A stretch of DNA of 64,000 nucleotides from Candidatus Alistipes faecavium (GCA_019118605.1 DWYP01000007.1:49038-113037); one strand, 5' to 3'. Shown: positions 42,963 to 51,346, numbered from the stretch's first letter. The notes: a model not told the origin generated them from the sequence alone. Translations and numbers: made by a program.

Positions 42963-45484
42963 GGCTGGGAATTTTTAATGAGATTTTGGCCTTCTCGCTC
43001 GCGGGCCAGCGCGCGGATGGCTGCCTGGATGTCGCCGCCGAGCTTCTCGGCCCGGGCCATCACCTCCATCTTCTCCCGCTCCTCGGTGGTGTAGCAGAGG
43101 TACTCCTCGGTCGAGACCTCCGTAGCGTAGACCGCCGACTGCACGCCTCCGAGCCCGATCCAAACCTCCTTGTAGGTGCGGCGGGGATCGTTCGCCTGGT
43201 TGATCGAGAGGATCTGCGCCCGCTCTTTTTCCGAAAGGCCGAGCAGCGTCTGGATCTGGTCGAACTTGTTCATGTACTTGCGCTGATCGAGGAGGATCTT
43301 GCAGTCGGCATTGTTGATGATCGACTCCTTGACAATCGGCGAGGAGATGATGTCGTCGACCTCCTGCGTGACGACGACCGCCTCGCCGAAATATTTGCGC
43401 ACCGTTTTGTAGAGGTAGCGGATGTAGGTCGACATGTTGGCCGAGGTGAGGGCCTTCCAGCACTCTTCGATAAGGATCATCTTGCGGATGCCCTTCAGCC
43501 GCCGCATCTTGTTGATGAAGACCTCCATGATGATGATCGTCACCACGGGAAGCAGCGTGCGGTTCGAAGAGATGTTGTCCAGCTCGAAGACGATGAAGCG
43601 CTTCGAGAGCAGGTCCAGCTGCCGGTCGGAGTTGAGCAGGTAGTCGTACTCGCCGCCCCGGTAGTAGGGCTCCAGCACGTTGAGCAGGTTCGCCAGGTCG
43701 AAATCCTTCTCGCGGACGTGCTTCTGCTCCAGCAGCCGCCGGTAGTCCGAGATGAGAAACTCGTAGAAGGTGTTGAACGAGGGCCGGATTGAGTCGTCCG
43801 TCTTGAGCTTCGAGAGGTAGAGGTTCACGGCGTTTGACAGGGCCACCTCCTCCGCGCGCGTCGGCTCCTCGGATTCGCGCTTCCAGAGCGTCAGCAGCAG
43901 GGTTTTGATCGACTCGCGCTTCTCGATGTCGTAGACTCCGTCCTCGACGTAGAAGGGGTTGAAGGCGATGGGCTCCTGCTCGGTGTAGGTGAAGTAGATA
44001 CCGTCGCGTCCCCGCGTCGTGCGGTGGATCAGCGAGCAGAGCCCCTCGTAGGAGTTACCCGTATCGACGAGCAGGATATGCGCCCCCTGTTCGTAATACT
44101 GGCGGACCATGTGGTTCGTGAAGAAGGACTTCCCGCTGCCCGAAGGCCCCAGGATGAACTTGTTGCGGTTGGTGGTGATGCCGCGCTTCATCGGAAGGTC
44201 CGAGATGTCCAGATGGAGCGGCACCCCCGTGAGCCGGTCGGCCATCTTGATGCCGAAGGGCGAGAGCGACGAGCGGTAGTTCGTTTCGCCGTTGAAGAGG
44301 CAGACCCCCTGTTCGAGGAAGGTCAGAAAGCTCTCCTCGGCGGGGAAGTCGGCTTCGTTGCCGGGGATGGCGGCCCAGAAGAGCACCGGCACGTCCACCG
44401 TGTTGTGGTGGGGCGTGCAGCCCATCGAGGCGAGCTGCGACCCTACGTCGTTGCGCAGCCGCTTGAGCTCCGCCTCGCTCTCGGCCCAGACCACGACGTT
44501 GCAGTGGCATCTTACGGAGCGCAGCCCCTGCGAATGGGCTTCGTTCAGGTAGAGGTCGATCCACTCCTTGTTCAGGGCGTTGCCGCGCGAATAGTTCGCC
44601 AGCGAGTTCATATTGCGGGCCCGGGCTTCGAGCCGCTTGAGGGTCTCGTCGTGGTTGTCCAGAAAGAGATACTGGTTGTAGATGTGCGAGCATCCGAGCA
44701 GCAGCCCTGCGGGGGCCGCAAACGAGAGCCGGCACTCCGAGCGGTCGGTCGAGAGACGCTCGTAGCGGAAATCCGTCGCAACGCTCTGCGGCAGGAGATC
44801 CAGATCGGAGAGCGTGTGCATCGAGAGCAGCTTGTCGCCGATGCGCATCATGCCCGGGTCGAGGCGGATGTCCTCGTTGACCGCTGCCTGCCGCTCGTCC
44901 GTGAGCGCGAAGTAGCGGGCCAGCAGCCCCGCATCGGAATCCGTACCGACGATCTCCGCCTCCGTGAGGCGGTCGACCCGCAGTAGCCCCGAATCGTTCA
45001 GGATGCGCTCCATCTGGGCAACGCTCTCCAGGAAGCGGGTCACGGCCTCCCCGTCGCGGATCTCCTGCGGGATGATGAAGCCCCGGCACAGCACGGACGA
45101 AGCACTCGTCTGCCGCAGCCGCTCGGGGCTGCTCTTCGTGATGAAGAGGTGGCAGGTGTGGCGCAGAAAGGGGCGTTCGTTGAAGTGGCGTTCATAGGCC
45201 CGGGAGAGAAACGTGCGCTCGGCCTCGGGATCGGGGGTTTCGTAACGCTCCTCAATGAAGAGATCCTGCTTGTGGACGACGGTGTGGTCCGGGAGGACCT
45301 TCAGCGCCTTGACCCAGGTGGCGTGCAGTGCCTCGTACTCCTCGGCCGTCAGGGTGAAGAGTTCCGGGAGCGTCACGCGGAAGGCGGCCGTTACGTCGGC
45401 GAACTTCGAGAGAATGCAGTTCCCCTCGACGGCCAGCAGCGGGAATTTCGACTCGAGGGTCGAAGTTTTCAGGGTTCCTCGCAT
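42959..45484 (-). CDS. traG: Conjugative transposon ATPase TraG (VirB4-like)
   Basis: The 841-residue protein powers channel assembly and substrate transfer at the inner membrane. The N-terminal VirB4 domain is followed by Walker A LGPSGSGKSFF at about residue 445, a Walker B-type segment KRFIVFELDNI, and AVVVTQEVDDIISSPIVKES near the C-terminus, as in TraG of CTnDOT. It is 4 nt downstream of traF. In Bacteroidales elements TraG is the VirB4 homologue and is not the VirD4 coupling protein, which is missing here. Confidence 0.95.
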   Translation of the reverse strand: MRGTLKTSTLESKFPLLAVEGNCILSKFADVTAAFRVTLPELFTLTAEEYEALHATWVKALKVLPDHTVVHKQDLFIEERYETPDPEAERTFLSRAYERHFNERPFLRHTCHLFITKSSPERLRQTSASSVLCRGFIIPQEIRDGEAVTRFLESVAQMERILNDSGLLRVDRLTEAEIVGTDSDAGLLARYFALTDERQAAVNEDIRLDPGMMRIGDKLLSMHTLSDLDLLPQSVATDFRYERLSTDRSECRLSFAAPAGLLLGCSHIYNQYLFLDNHDETLKRLEARARNMNSLANYSRGNALNKEWIDLYLNEAHSQGLRSVRCHCNVVVWAESEAELKRLRNDVGSQLASMGCTPHHNTVDVPVLFWAAIPGNEADFPAEESFLTFLEQGVCLFNGETNYRSSLSPFGIKMADRLTGVPLHLDISDLPMKRGITTNRNKFILGPSGSGKSFFTNHMVRQYYEQGAHILLVDTGNSYEGLCSLIHRTTRGRDGIYFTYTEQEPIAFNPFYVEDGVYDIEKRESIKTLLLTLWKRESEEPTRAEEVALSNAVNLYLSKLKTDDSIRPSFNTFYEFLISDYRRLLEQKHVREKDFDLANLLNVLEPYYRGGEYDYLLNSDRQLDLLSKRFIVFELDNISSNRTLLPVVTIIIMEVFINKMRRLKGIRKMILIEECWKALTSANMSTYIRYLYKTVRKYFGEAVVVTQEVDDIISSPIVKESIINNADCKILLDQRKYMNKFDQIQTLLGLSEKERAQILSINQANDPRRTYKEVWIGLGGVQSAVYATEVSTEEYLCYTTEEREKMEVMARAEKLGGDIQAAIRALAREREGQNLIKNSQP

Positions 45485-45488
45485 GGCA

Positions 45489-45818
45489 TCAGCGTGTGGG
45501 TAGGGTTCGACGTTCGAGCAGGCGGCGCACGCTCCGGCGGTGGATGATGCGGCGCGGATGCTGCCGCAGGGCGAGGAGCTTCATCAGACCGTGGGGTCCG
45601 AAGCGGCGGTTCAGATAGAAGGTTGCCCAGGTGAGGCCGCTGCCACCCGCGACGGCGAAGAGAATGCAGATGCCCTGCGGAACCCCTCCGGCGTAGAGGA
45701 TGACAAAGAGCAGGAAGATGCCCAGCAGCCCGGCGACAAAGAGAATCAGATAGTGCGAGGTCAGCCCCTGGAACTCGACCTGTCGGTCGACGCCCTTGTG
45801 GATGGTGTATTGTGCCAT
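45489..45818 (-). CDS. traF: Conjugative transposon protein TraF (DUF4133)
   Basis: The 109-residue protein starts MAQYTIHKGVDRQVEFQGLT, a hallmark of the family, and has two adjacent membrane helices (YLILFVAGLLGIFLLFVILY, then GICILFAVAGGSGLTWATFY) followed by a basic tail (RQHPRRIIHRRSVRRLLERR). It corresponds to VirB3 in layout and gene order, before the VirB4-like TraG. One nucleotide separates it from traE. Confidence 0.92.
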   Translation of the reverse strand: MAQYTIHKGVDRQVEFQGLTSHYLILFVAGLLGIFLLFVILYAGGVPQGICILFAVAGGSGLTWATFYLNRRFGPHGLMKLLALRQHPRRIIHRRSVRRLLERRTLPTR

Positions 45819-45819
45819 G

Positions 45820-46116
45820 TCAAAGGAAGAAGGAGCGTAAGACGGTTCCGACGATAACCAGAAAGACGCACGAAAGGAAGAGCGCCGTGGCGGACTTCGA
45901 GGCGTCGGGATCGCCGCTGTTGAACTTCGAGTAGACGCGGACGCCGCCCACCAGTCCCAGCACGGCAGCCACGGCGAAGATCAGTTTGGTGAGCGGGTCG
46001 AAATAGGAGGTAACCATGTTGGTCGCCTCGCTGATTCCGGCCATGCCGTTGCCCTGTGCGAAGGAGGCAAGCGATGCGGGGAGCATCAGAATCAAGAAGA
46101 TTGCGCTTTTTTTCAT
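45820..46116 (-). CDS. traE: Conjugative transposon protein TraE (DUF4134, VirB2-like)
   Basis: The 98-residue protein has a signal peptide (MKKSAIFLILMLPASLASFA) and two hydrophobic helices (PLTKLIFAVAAVLGLVGGVR and ATALFLSCVFLVIVGTVLRS), the form of VirB2-type pilin precursors. The ATG at 46116 begins the signal peptide; the longer frame from 46215 is not supported. It is the first gene of the core traEFG set, and 159 bp upstream hold no gene. Confidence 0.9.
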   Translation of the reverse strand: MKKSAIFLILMLPASLASFAQGNGMAGISEATNMVTSYFDPLTKLIFAVAAVLGLVGGVRVYSKFNSGDPDASKSATALFLSCVFLVIVGTVLRSFFL

Positions 46117-46275
46117 CGGTTTTGCAGTTTGGTAATGGGTGTGAAAAAGGCCGCAGCCCGCCTTTTGAGGCAGTCTGCGACCGAGACGGGAGCAAACAGT
46201 TGCTTCCCGCAGCAAATCATCAGGGCGTCAGCCGTAATCCCGATTCCAGTTCATCGTGCATTCGTTTTTTGAGGG

Positions 46276-46812
46276 TCAGACATAGTTTTGCAAGTCAAAA
46301 TTCTCAATCTCGCGGCGCTCCTCCTCCGTAACATCCGGCGCGAGGACACGCTCGCCCGCTTCGGCACTCCGGAGCAGCGCTTGAACTTCCGGATCGTGCA
46401 GTTCGCCGTTGTTCTGTAGGGACGGAAGTCGCAGCGGCGGCCGCGGCTCCCGCGGCTCTTCCGTCTCGCCGTTCTCACGGATCGGACCTTGGAGGACCAG
46501 CTCGCCCCAGCCCTGCATTGAGGCCGGCTTTTCGGCCGGAGGCGGAACAAATGTAGCAGCATCTTCGGGCTTTGATTCCGCAGGTGGCGGAATGGCCTTC
46601 CGAGGCCGCAGATGGCCGGTAACAGCATAGTGTTTCGGGATTATCAGCAGCGGTGTTTCTCCACGGCGGGGCTCGGCGGCCTGCTCCGAATCGACCTTGT
46701 CGTTCGACCCGTCAGCCCGGGATTCTGCGGACTTTCTCCACCGCTGCGGAAGCCACCGCCAATGCCATCGTGCAATTCGCTCGAAAAGGGAACTCGGGAA
46801 GTCCATTTTCAA
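46276..46812 (-). CDS. TraD-position hypothetical protein
   Basis: The 178-residue protein starts with a basic amphipathic helix (FERIARWHWRWLPQRWRK), then long Pro/Glu-rich low-complexity sequence and an acidic C-terminus (DVTEEERREIENFDLQNYV). There is no known domain. It overlaps the DUF3408 gene by 4 bp and stands where Bacteroidales elements have traC/traD-type genes. It is probably a disordered cytoplasmic accessory protein. Confidence 0.62.
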   Translation of the reverse strand: MKMDFPSSLFERIARWHWRWLPQRWRKSAESRADGSNDKVDSEQAAEPRRGETPLLIIPKHYAVTGHLRPRKAIPPPAESKPEDAATFVPPPAEKPASMQGWGELVLQGPIRENGETEEPREPRPPLRLPSLQNNGELHDPEVQALLRSAEAGERVLAPDVTEEERREIENFDLQNYV

Positions 46813-47183
46813 AACAGATCTTTCTTGCCGCGTTCCTCGTAGATGCGGTTGATCTCCTCCTTGTATTGGGCAAGGTGTTGCCGCAGGATGTGTTCCGCAT
46901 AGGAGGTGACGGTCATTCGTTCGCCACCGACCTTCCGGACGATCTCCAGAATCTTCTGCTTGGTGGCTCCACTGACGTAAATGGCGCTCCGTGCCCGAAT
47001 GGTGAGCGGTGTCATGAAAATCCGCTCAAACTCGGTTGCGGCCTTTGGCTGGTCGGAGTCTTCCTGGTCGGAATCTGAGATCCGGGCTTTTCGCTTCGTT
47101 CGCCAGAAATATCCGATTTGGATGGCAAGAGCGATTCCGAGGAAAACAATCGCAAGTACAAGATAAGATGGGTTGTAAAACAT
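46809..47183 (-). CDS. DUF3408 protein with N-terminal membrane helix
   Basis: This 124-residue protein combines one membrane helix (LVLAIVFLGIALAIQIGYFW) with a C-terminal DUF3408-type ribbon-helix-helix-like region (SAIYVSGATKQKILEIVRKV, then TVTSYAEHILRQHL). The same domain occurs in the soluble protein encoded just upstream on the minus strand; together they form a tandem, suggesting a membrane-bound and a free form of one DNA- or protein-binding module. It is part of the traB-D block. Confidence 0.82.
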   Translation of the reverse strand: MFYNPSYLVLAIVFLGIALAIQIGYFWRTKRKARISDSDQEDSDQPKAATEFERIFMTPLTIRARSAIYVSGATKQKILEIVRKVGGERMTVTSYAEHILRQHLAQYKEEINRIYEERGKKDLF

Positions 47184-47201
47184 AGCTGTAAAATTTTTAG
47201 G

Positions 47202-47669
47202 TTAAACAATGGTTTCCTTGTTGCGGATTTTGTAGATCCGGTTGATCTCGTCCCGGAAGGTGGTGATGTGGTGGCGCAGAATGTTGTCCACGAAAGAGGT
47301 GGCCGTAAGACGCTCGTTACCGATCTTTTTGACAATCTCCAGAATCTTGAGTTTGGTGGCACGACTCACATAGAGGGAGGCCCTGAGATCGTAGTTCACG
47401 GGTTGCAGGAATGTCTGCTCGTAATCGGGAAGAGGCATGGTGCGCCGACGACGATTCTCCGCTGTGAAGCTCTGCGGCAATTCATCCACGGCTGGAGCAT
47501 CTGCTGTCGCTGTCTCCGGTTCGGGAACCGGCTCCGCAGGGCCGTGAAGCTCCGGAGTCTCTTTTGTAGAGGCATCGTCCTGGATACTCTTTTCGCGGGG
47601 TGGGGCCTCGCCTGCAATCATCTTTCGGATCAGTCCTTCGTCGATTTCCGTTTTCTGTCGCTTGGCCAT
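47202..47669 (-). CDS. DUF3408 protein (TraB-like)
   Basis: The 155-residue soluble protein has a variable acidic N-terminal half rich in Pro, Glu and Thr and a C-terminal DUF3408 region (ASLYVSRATKLKILEIVKKI, then TATSFVDNILRHHITTF), almost the same pattern as the next gene. It follows traA by 3 nt. ParA-like TraA and DUF3408 proteins are found together across Bacteroidales conjugative elements; they may act on the element's DNA in regulation or positioning. Confidence 0.84.
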   Translation of the reverse strand: MAKRQKTEIDEGLIRKMIAGEAPPREKSIQDDASTKETPELHGPAEPVPEPETATADAPAVDELPQSFTAENRRRRTMPLPDYEQTFLQPVNYDLRASLYVSRATKLKILEIVKKIGNERLTATSFVDNILRHHITTFRDEINRIYKIRNKETIV

Positions 47670-47672
47670 ATC

Positions 47673-48455
47673 TTACAGGGTTTGAAGCAGGGTGAGCATC
47701 TCATGAGCCAGATCTCCAATCCGGGAGTCAGCAGTAAATGCCTTTTCCGGGGCCAGCAGGGTCGAACGTCCTACGCCCGTGCTGTCGGGCAACAGTTCTT
47801 TGTTGAATTTTGATCGGTATGGAAGACGGGTCTCCATCAGTGGCAGTCCAAGTTGGCGGATGATGTCATCATACAAGTCGTAGAGCGACGTCTTTTCACG
47901 ACGGTCGACCATCGTCCAGAAAAGGAAGATGCGCTTGAGCCGGATTGCCGGATCTTCGACAAGTTGCCGCGAAAGGATACGGGCAAAGGAGAGCGCGCTC
48001 TCCATGACAATCTTGTCGGCCTTCATCGGAAGGAACAGGCAGTCCATCTTTGAGAATGTCTCGATGACACCCTCGGTATTGACTGTCCCGGGCAGATCGT
48101 AGAGTGTGATTTGTGGGGCATATTCCTTCTCCGATTTGAAACGCTCGGCCTCATCGACTGCTTTATCCGGGGTGGTACGGACAACAGGCCAGAGCTTTTG
48201 TCCCGCGACTTTGTACTGCCGTGTCATCAGCAGCTTGTAATAATCATTCGAATCGAGGATCTCCAACTCGCGGGTACGTTGCGTGTAGATCGACCATTGG
48301 GGATAGTCGCAGTCGACGACCAGCACTTTGCATTTGCAGATGTAGTGCAGATAGCTGGCAAGAAGCGTCGTAAGGGCCGACTTGCCGACACCTCCCTTCT
48401 GATTGCAGATGGAGATGTTCCAGGAACCGGATGTTTGTTGATCGGAAGTTTTCAT
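47673..48455 (-). CDS. traA: ParA/MinD-type ATPase TraA
   Basis: The 260-residue protein is a deviant Walker A ATPase: NQKGGVGKSALTT holds the signature Lys at K20 and K25, DCDYPQWS is the A' segment and YDLPGTVNT the Walker B-like strand. It heads the tra operon. ParA-type proteins bind DNA and move plasmids or transfer machinery; with the ParB gene at 30896 it may form a split partition pair, although they are far apart and on opposite strands. The ATG at 48455 is used because the N-terminal extension in the longer frame is not family-like. Confidence 0.9.
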   Translation of the reverse strand: MKTSDQQTSGSWNISICNQKGGVGKSALTTLLASYLHYICKCKVLVVDCDYPQWSIYTQRTRELEILDSNDYYKLLMTRQYKVAGQKLWPVVRTTPDKAVDEAERFKSEKEYAPQITLYDLPGTVNTEGVIETFSKMDCLFLPMKADKIVMESALSFARILSRQLVEDPAIRLKRIFLFWTMVDRREKTSLYDLYDDIIRQLGLPLMETRLPYRSKFNKELLPDSTGVGRSTLLAPEKAFTADSRIGDLAHEMLTLLQTL

Positions 48456-48542
48456 CGTTTGAAGATTTGAGTGGTTGATGATCTGTCGTGTTGGATTTTC
48501 ATCTCTATATCCATGAATGTGCATGAATCTCCTTTTGAATGG

Positions 48543-48582
48543 ATATTTCCAGAATTCCAGAAATCTGTAAATCTGGAAATAT
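48543..48582. promoter_or_regulatory. Inverted repeat upstream of the tra operon
   Basis: ATATTTCCAG and CTGGAAATAT are perfect inverted copies 20 bp apart, with a further TTCCAGAA inside. It lies 88 bp before traA in the 48,456-48,956 gap. Other short dyads around ATATCCATG occur at 48,510-48,620. This looks like a regulator-binding region controlling tra genes. Confidence 0.55.
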
Positions 48583-48850
48583 TTATTTGGAGAAATCTCT
48601 TTTTAATCGAATATCCATGCCTTCATGTGTTGGTTTGAATCCATCTGCCCGCAAGGTAATGCGGTTTTGGAAGATTGGTTCCGAGTGTCCTCCGGAGGCC
48701 TTGCATGGCCGACAAGAGCGCTTTTTAATCCCTGAAGATCCTCGTAATATTGCAGCGGAGAATCCGCCCGTGATTTTTCGTTTCGGGGATGCTTTTTCGG
48801 GAGAGGAATTGTCCTCTACGGATGCCGAAACTGTACCCGTCGCCTGACGG

Positions 48851-48907
48851 GAGCGAGCTGTGTTTTTGTCCGACAACCGGCGGTTTGTCCGACAAAAACG
48901 CTCGCTC
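48851..48907. other. Candidate origin of transfer (oriT)
   Basis: Two copies of the self-symmetric TTGTCCGACAA (48866-48876 and 48885-48895) are flanked by GAGCGAGC and by CGCTCGCTC in inverted order, making one large imperfect palindrome. It lies between the divergent tra operon and mobA, the usual place for oriT in these elements. The nick site itself cannot be told. Confidence 0.6.
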
Positions 48908-48956
48908 TGCGAGGCGGGCGGAGTTCTCCCAAGTCGAACCCCAGAATTTCTATCGA

Positions 48957-49367
48957 ATGACCCATCAGCGAAAACACAATCCCCAATCACCAACCCCGAA
49001 TTACAAATACTCGTTCCGGCTCAACGAGGAGCAGGAGATCCGCTTCCGGCAGATGCTTGCAGCCGCCGGATTGGAGCACAACCGCAGCCGATTTATTGTC
49101 AAACGACTCTTTGCCGAGCGATTCGAGGTTATCCACCGCGACCCTTCAAAGGTCGAGTTTTTGACACGTCTCAACGATCTTTACTTCCAGTTTCAGCGCG
49201 TCGGAAACAACTATAACCAGGTAGTCAAAGCCATTAACAGCCACTTCTCCAACGTCTCGATTCCCCGCCAAATCGCCGCGTTGGAACAGCATACCCGCGA
49301 GTTGAAAGCATTGAGCATCGAGATTCTGAATCTTACCAAACAGGCCGAAGGATGGTTGCAAATATAA
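48957..49367 (+). CDS. mobA: Mobilisation protein MobA (relaxosome accessory type)
   Basis: The 136-residue protein has the form of Bacteroidales MobA: an N-terminal beta strand and helix region (KYSFRLNEEQEIRFRQML, RSRFIVKRLFAERF), like a ribbon-helix-helix, and then a helical C-terminus (VGNNYNQVVKAINSHF) shared with MobC-type relaxosome proteins. It would bind oriT and help the relaxase nick. The start at 48957 is chosen because upstream residues are in the oriT region. It overlaps mobB by 16 bp. Confidence 0.85.
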   Translation: MTHQRKHNPQSPTPNYKYSFRLNEEQEIRFRQMLAAAGLEHNRSRFIVKRLFAERFEVIHRDPSKVEFLTRLNDLYFQFQRVGNNYNQVVKAINSHFSNVSIPRQIAALEQHTRELKALSIEILNLTKQAEGWLQI

Positions 49368-50581
49368 GGACGGGAGCAACCGTCGGCGGAGCCGTCCGCT
49401 ACAACGAGGAGAAGGTCAACCGAGGTCAGGCCGAGGTGCTCATCTGGAATCGGATGCTTGATCCGTTCGATACCGCAGGCCGCATGAGCCACGAACGGTG
49501 CATGGCCAGCTTCGAACCCTTTCTGCAGGCCAACCGGCGAACGACCAACACGGTATTCCATGTCTCGCTGAACCCCTCGCCCGAAGACCGTCTGACTGAC
49601 GAGCAATTGGGCGAGATCGCCCGCGAATATATGGAGCGGATGGGCTACGGCGAGCAGCCCTACATCGTATTCAAACACGGAGACATCGCGCGCGAACATC
49701 TGCACATTGTCTCATTACGAGTTGATTCGACGGGTCGGAAAATCTCCGACTCACACGAGTACGATCGTTCGATGTCGATCCTGCGGGACCTCGAGCAAAA
49801 ATACGGGCTACACCCGAGTATCAAAGGCCAGGAGCTGCAAGACCGGGAGGGATTGCGTAAGGTGAATTATCAGAAGGGCGATGTCAAGCAGCAGGTCTCC
49901 TCCACCGTAAGGACATGCTTGCGGCATTACCGCTGCGCCTCCTTCGGAGAGTGGCGGACGCTGCTTGAAGCCTTCAACGTCTCGGCCGAGGAGCGAACCG
50001 GCACCATTGACGGACGCGATTATGCCGGAATGATTTACGGGGCGCTGACCGATGACGGCTATGGCATCGGAACGCCGTTCAAGTCGAGCCGGATTGGGAA
50101 GGATGTCGGCTATGAGGCTCTGCAACGCTATTATGAACGTTCGAAAACGGCTTTGAAAGAGCCAGGAGCACTTGATGAGTTACGGGGAAAGATTGCTGAT
50201 GAAATGAAGAGGTGTTCCAGCCGGACGGAGTTCTGTGAGCGATTGCACGATAATGGTGTTGATGCGGTATTCCGCCTCAATGCCGCGGGACGAATCTACG
50301 GTGCAACCTTCATTGACCACGGACAAGGAATAGTAGCCAACGGCTCTCTGTTGGGCCGGAGTTTCTCGGCCAACGCCTTCGAATCGTGGTTTCATGCCGA
50401 GGATCAAAATCAAATTATGCACGAACGTCAGACTGCCATGTCGAAAGAACCGAATATTGGAAAGCCATCCTCTTTCAATCCGATAAACACCATTTTAGAT
50501 CTGGCTAATGTGCAAGCCTTCGAAGAAGAACAACAACAAATGTCTAATCGAAAAAGAAAACGACGTATTAAGCGATTATAA
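49352..50581 (+). CDS. mobB: Relaxase MobB
   Basis: The 409-residue relaxase nicks oriT and carries the strand into the recipient. The metal-binding histidines are seen in FKHGDIAREHLHIVSL (H109, H116, H118), with H70 in VFHVSLNP, and a candidate catalytic Tyr is in the N-terminal VRYNEEKVN. The C-terminal third is helical and ends very basic (NRKRKRRIKRL). In related elements a VirD4-type coupling protein gene (mobC) follows; here the next gene is an XRE regulator on the other strand. Confidence 0.9.
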   Translation: MVANIRTGATVGGAVRYNEEKVNRGQAEVLIWNRMLDPFDTAGRMSHERCMASFEPFLQANRRTTNTVFHVSLNPSPEDRLTDEQLGEIAREYMERMGYGEQPYIVFKHGDIAREHLHIVSLRVDSTGRKISDSHEYDRSMSILRDLEQKYGLHPSIKGQELQDREGLRKVNYQKGDVKQQVSSTVRTCLRHYRCASFGEWRTLLEAFNVSAEERTGTIDGRDYAGMIYGALTDDGYGIGTPFKSSRIGKDVGYEALQRYYERSKTALKEPGALDELRGKIADEMKRCSSRTEFCERLHDNGVDAVFRLNAAGRIYGATFIDHGQGIVANGSLLGRSFSANAFESWFHAEDQNQIMHERQTAMSKEPNIGKPSSFNPINTILDLANVQAFEEEQQQMSNRKRKRRIKRL

Positions 50582-50610
50582 AAAAGGATGTTTGATAAAT
50601 TCAAACATCC

Positions 50611-50889
50611 TTATTCGTTTTTCGGGGGATAGTGTATGGGGGCAAAAAAATCCGATATGCTGATGTTGTATAACTTACATAATTTTAGTATGGACTGTGT
50701 ACTTGGAATAGATGATCCAGATTCATATCGAGATATGTCCAAATGCGTGGATTCTATTACATCTTCTTGAGAATACCCATGCTCGAAACGTAGTTGTTGC
50801 ATACGTTCTATTAAAAGCCTCTGAAAAATAAGGTCTTTGTATTTTGGAGCCTTAGTTCGCATTTTATATGCAAAAAAAAGAGGCTTCAT
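50611..50889 (-). CDS. XRE-family transcriptional regulator
   Basis: The 92-residue protein (83 if the ATG at 50862 is used) is a single HTH_3 domain: MQQLRFEHGYSQEDVIESTH is helices 1-3 with the recognition region, then DISRYESGSSIPSTQSILKL and a conserved end (YNISISDFFAPI). It is probably a repressor. A perfect 18-bp palindrome lies 11 bp beyond its start and overlaps the -33 region of a promoter pointing the other way, so it may control itself and the neighbouring RNA gene. Confidence 0.87.
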   Translation of the reverse strand: MKPLFFAYKMRTKAPKYKDLIFQRLLIERMQQLRFEHGYSQEDVIESTHLDISRYESGSSIPSTQSILKLCKLYNISISDFFAPIHYPPKNE

Positions 50890-50899
50890 TTATTTTTAT

Positions 50900-50917
50900 A
50901 CATGTGATTTCACATGT
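50900..50917. promoter_or_regulatory. 18-bp perfect palindrome, candidate XRE operator
   Basis: ACATGTGATTTCACATGT is fully symmetric. It lies directly upstream of the XRE gene on the minus strand and about 16 bp before the TATATTTG element on the plus strand, in the usual place for a repressor site. Confidence 0.65.
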
Positions 50918-50947
50918 ATTCAAATATTTTACCTATATTTGCATAAT

Positions 50948-51212
50948 CGGAACTTGATTTTAGAATTTATGTTAATTTTGTGCTGGCATTATATGTCAGC
51001 ATAGACAAAAAGGCATACAAGGAGAAACGACTCTTTATACCATGTAGCGAACTTGGGACCCTCTTATGAGGTTGTTTTGTGCGGTATAAAAGTTGTCAGT
51101 CCTGGTTTATGTCCTGCTTGTTATTACAAGCAGGACTTGACTGGGCGCAGGACAGCTTCGCGCAAAGGTTCCCAAGACCGGCTACATGAGGTTGCTAATG
51201 CGCCCCTTTTTT
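50948..51212 (+). ncRNA. Candidate structured RNA of unknown family
   Basis: No protein frame fits this stretch. A TATATTTG promoter element (50934-50941) precedes it; an alternative TAATTTTG lies at 50973. Pairings found by eye: TGCTG/CAGCA, CCTC/GAGG, a perfect 10-bp hairpin GTCCTGCTTG/CAAGCAGGAC at 51112-51137, and long-range helices ATGTAGC (51042)/GCTACAT (51181), CTTGGGA-CC (51052)/GGTTCCCAAG (51168), TTTATACC/GGTATAAA crossing the first, and GGGCGCA (51143)/TGCGCCC (51199) before CTTTTTTA. The order of helices implies a pseudoknot. I cannot assign it to a known class. Confidence 0.6.
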
Positions 51213-51274
51213 ATGATATGAAATAATAATCCGCAGGATACATCCTCACCTTATATATTCAGACGAATCGACAA

Positions 51275-51346
51275 AGGGACGGCAAACAGAATTAGTTTAC
51301 GATAAATTCGTTGCTAAATCATAATCACATTCTGCCGTCCCTTTTT
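51275..51346. terminator. Terminator between the RNA gene and the sigma factor gene
   Basis: GGGACGG pairs with CCGTCCC and CAGAA with TTCTG across a 40-nt loop, with CTTTTTTATT following on the plus strand and AAAGG on the other side. It can stop both the plus-strand RNA and the minus-strand sigma gene, whose stop codon is at 51346-51348. Confidence 0.6.

Noticed and set aside
48539..48993. Short frames on both strands in the tra-mob intergenic region
   Set aside because: They overlap each other and the oriT candidate. They more likely reflect conserved DNA than proteins.
50948..51212. Retron msr-msd, tracrRNA, tmRNA or RNase P identity for the structured RNA
   Set aside because: There is no reverse transcriptase or Cas gene nearby, and the core motifs of tmRNA and RNase P RNA are absent.
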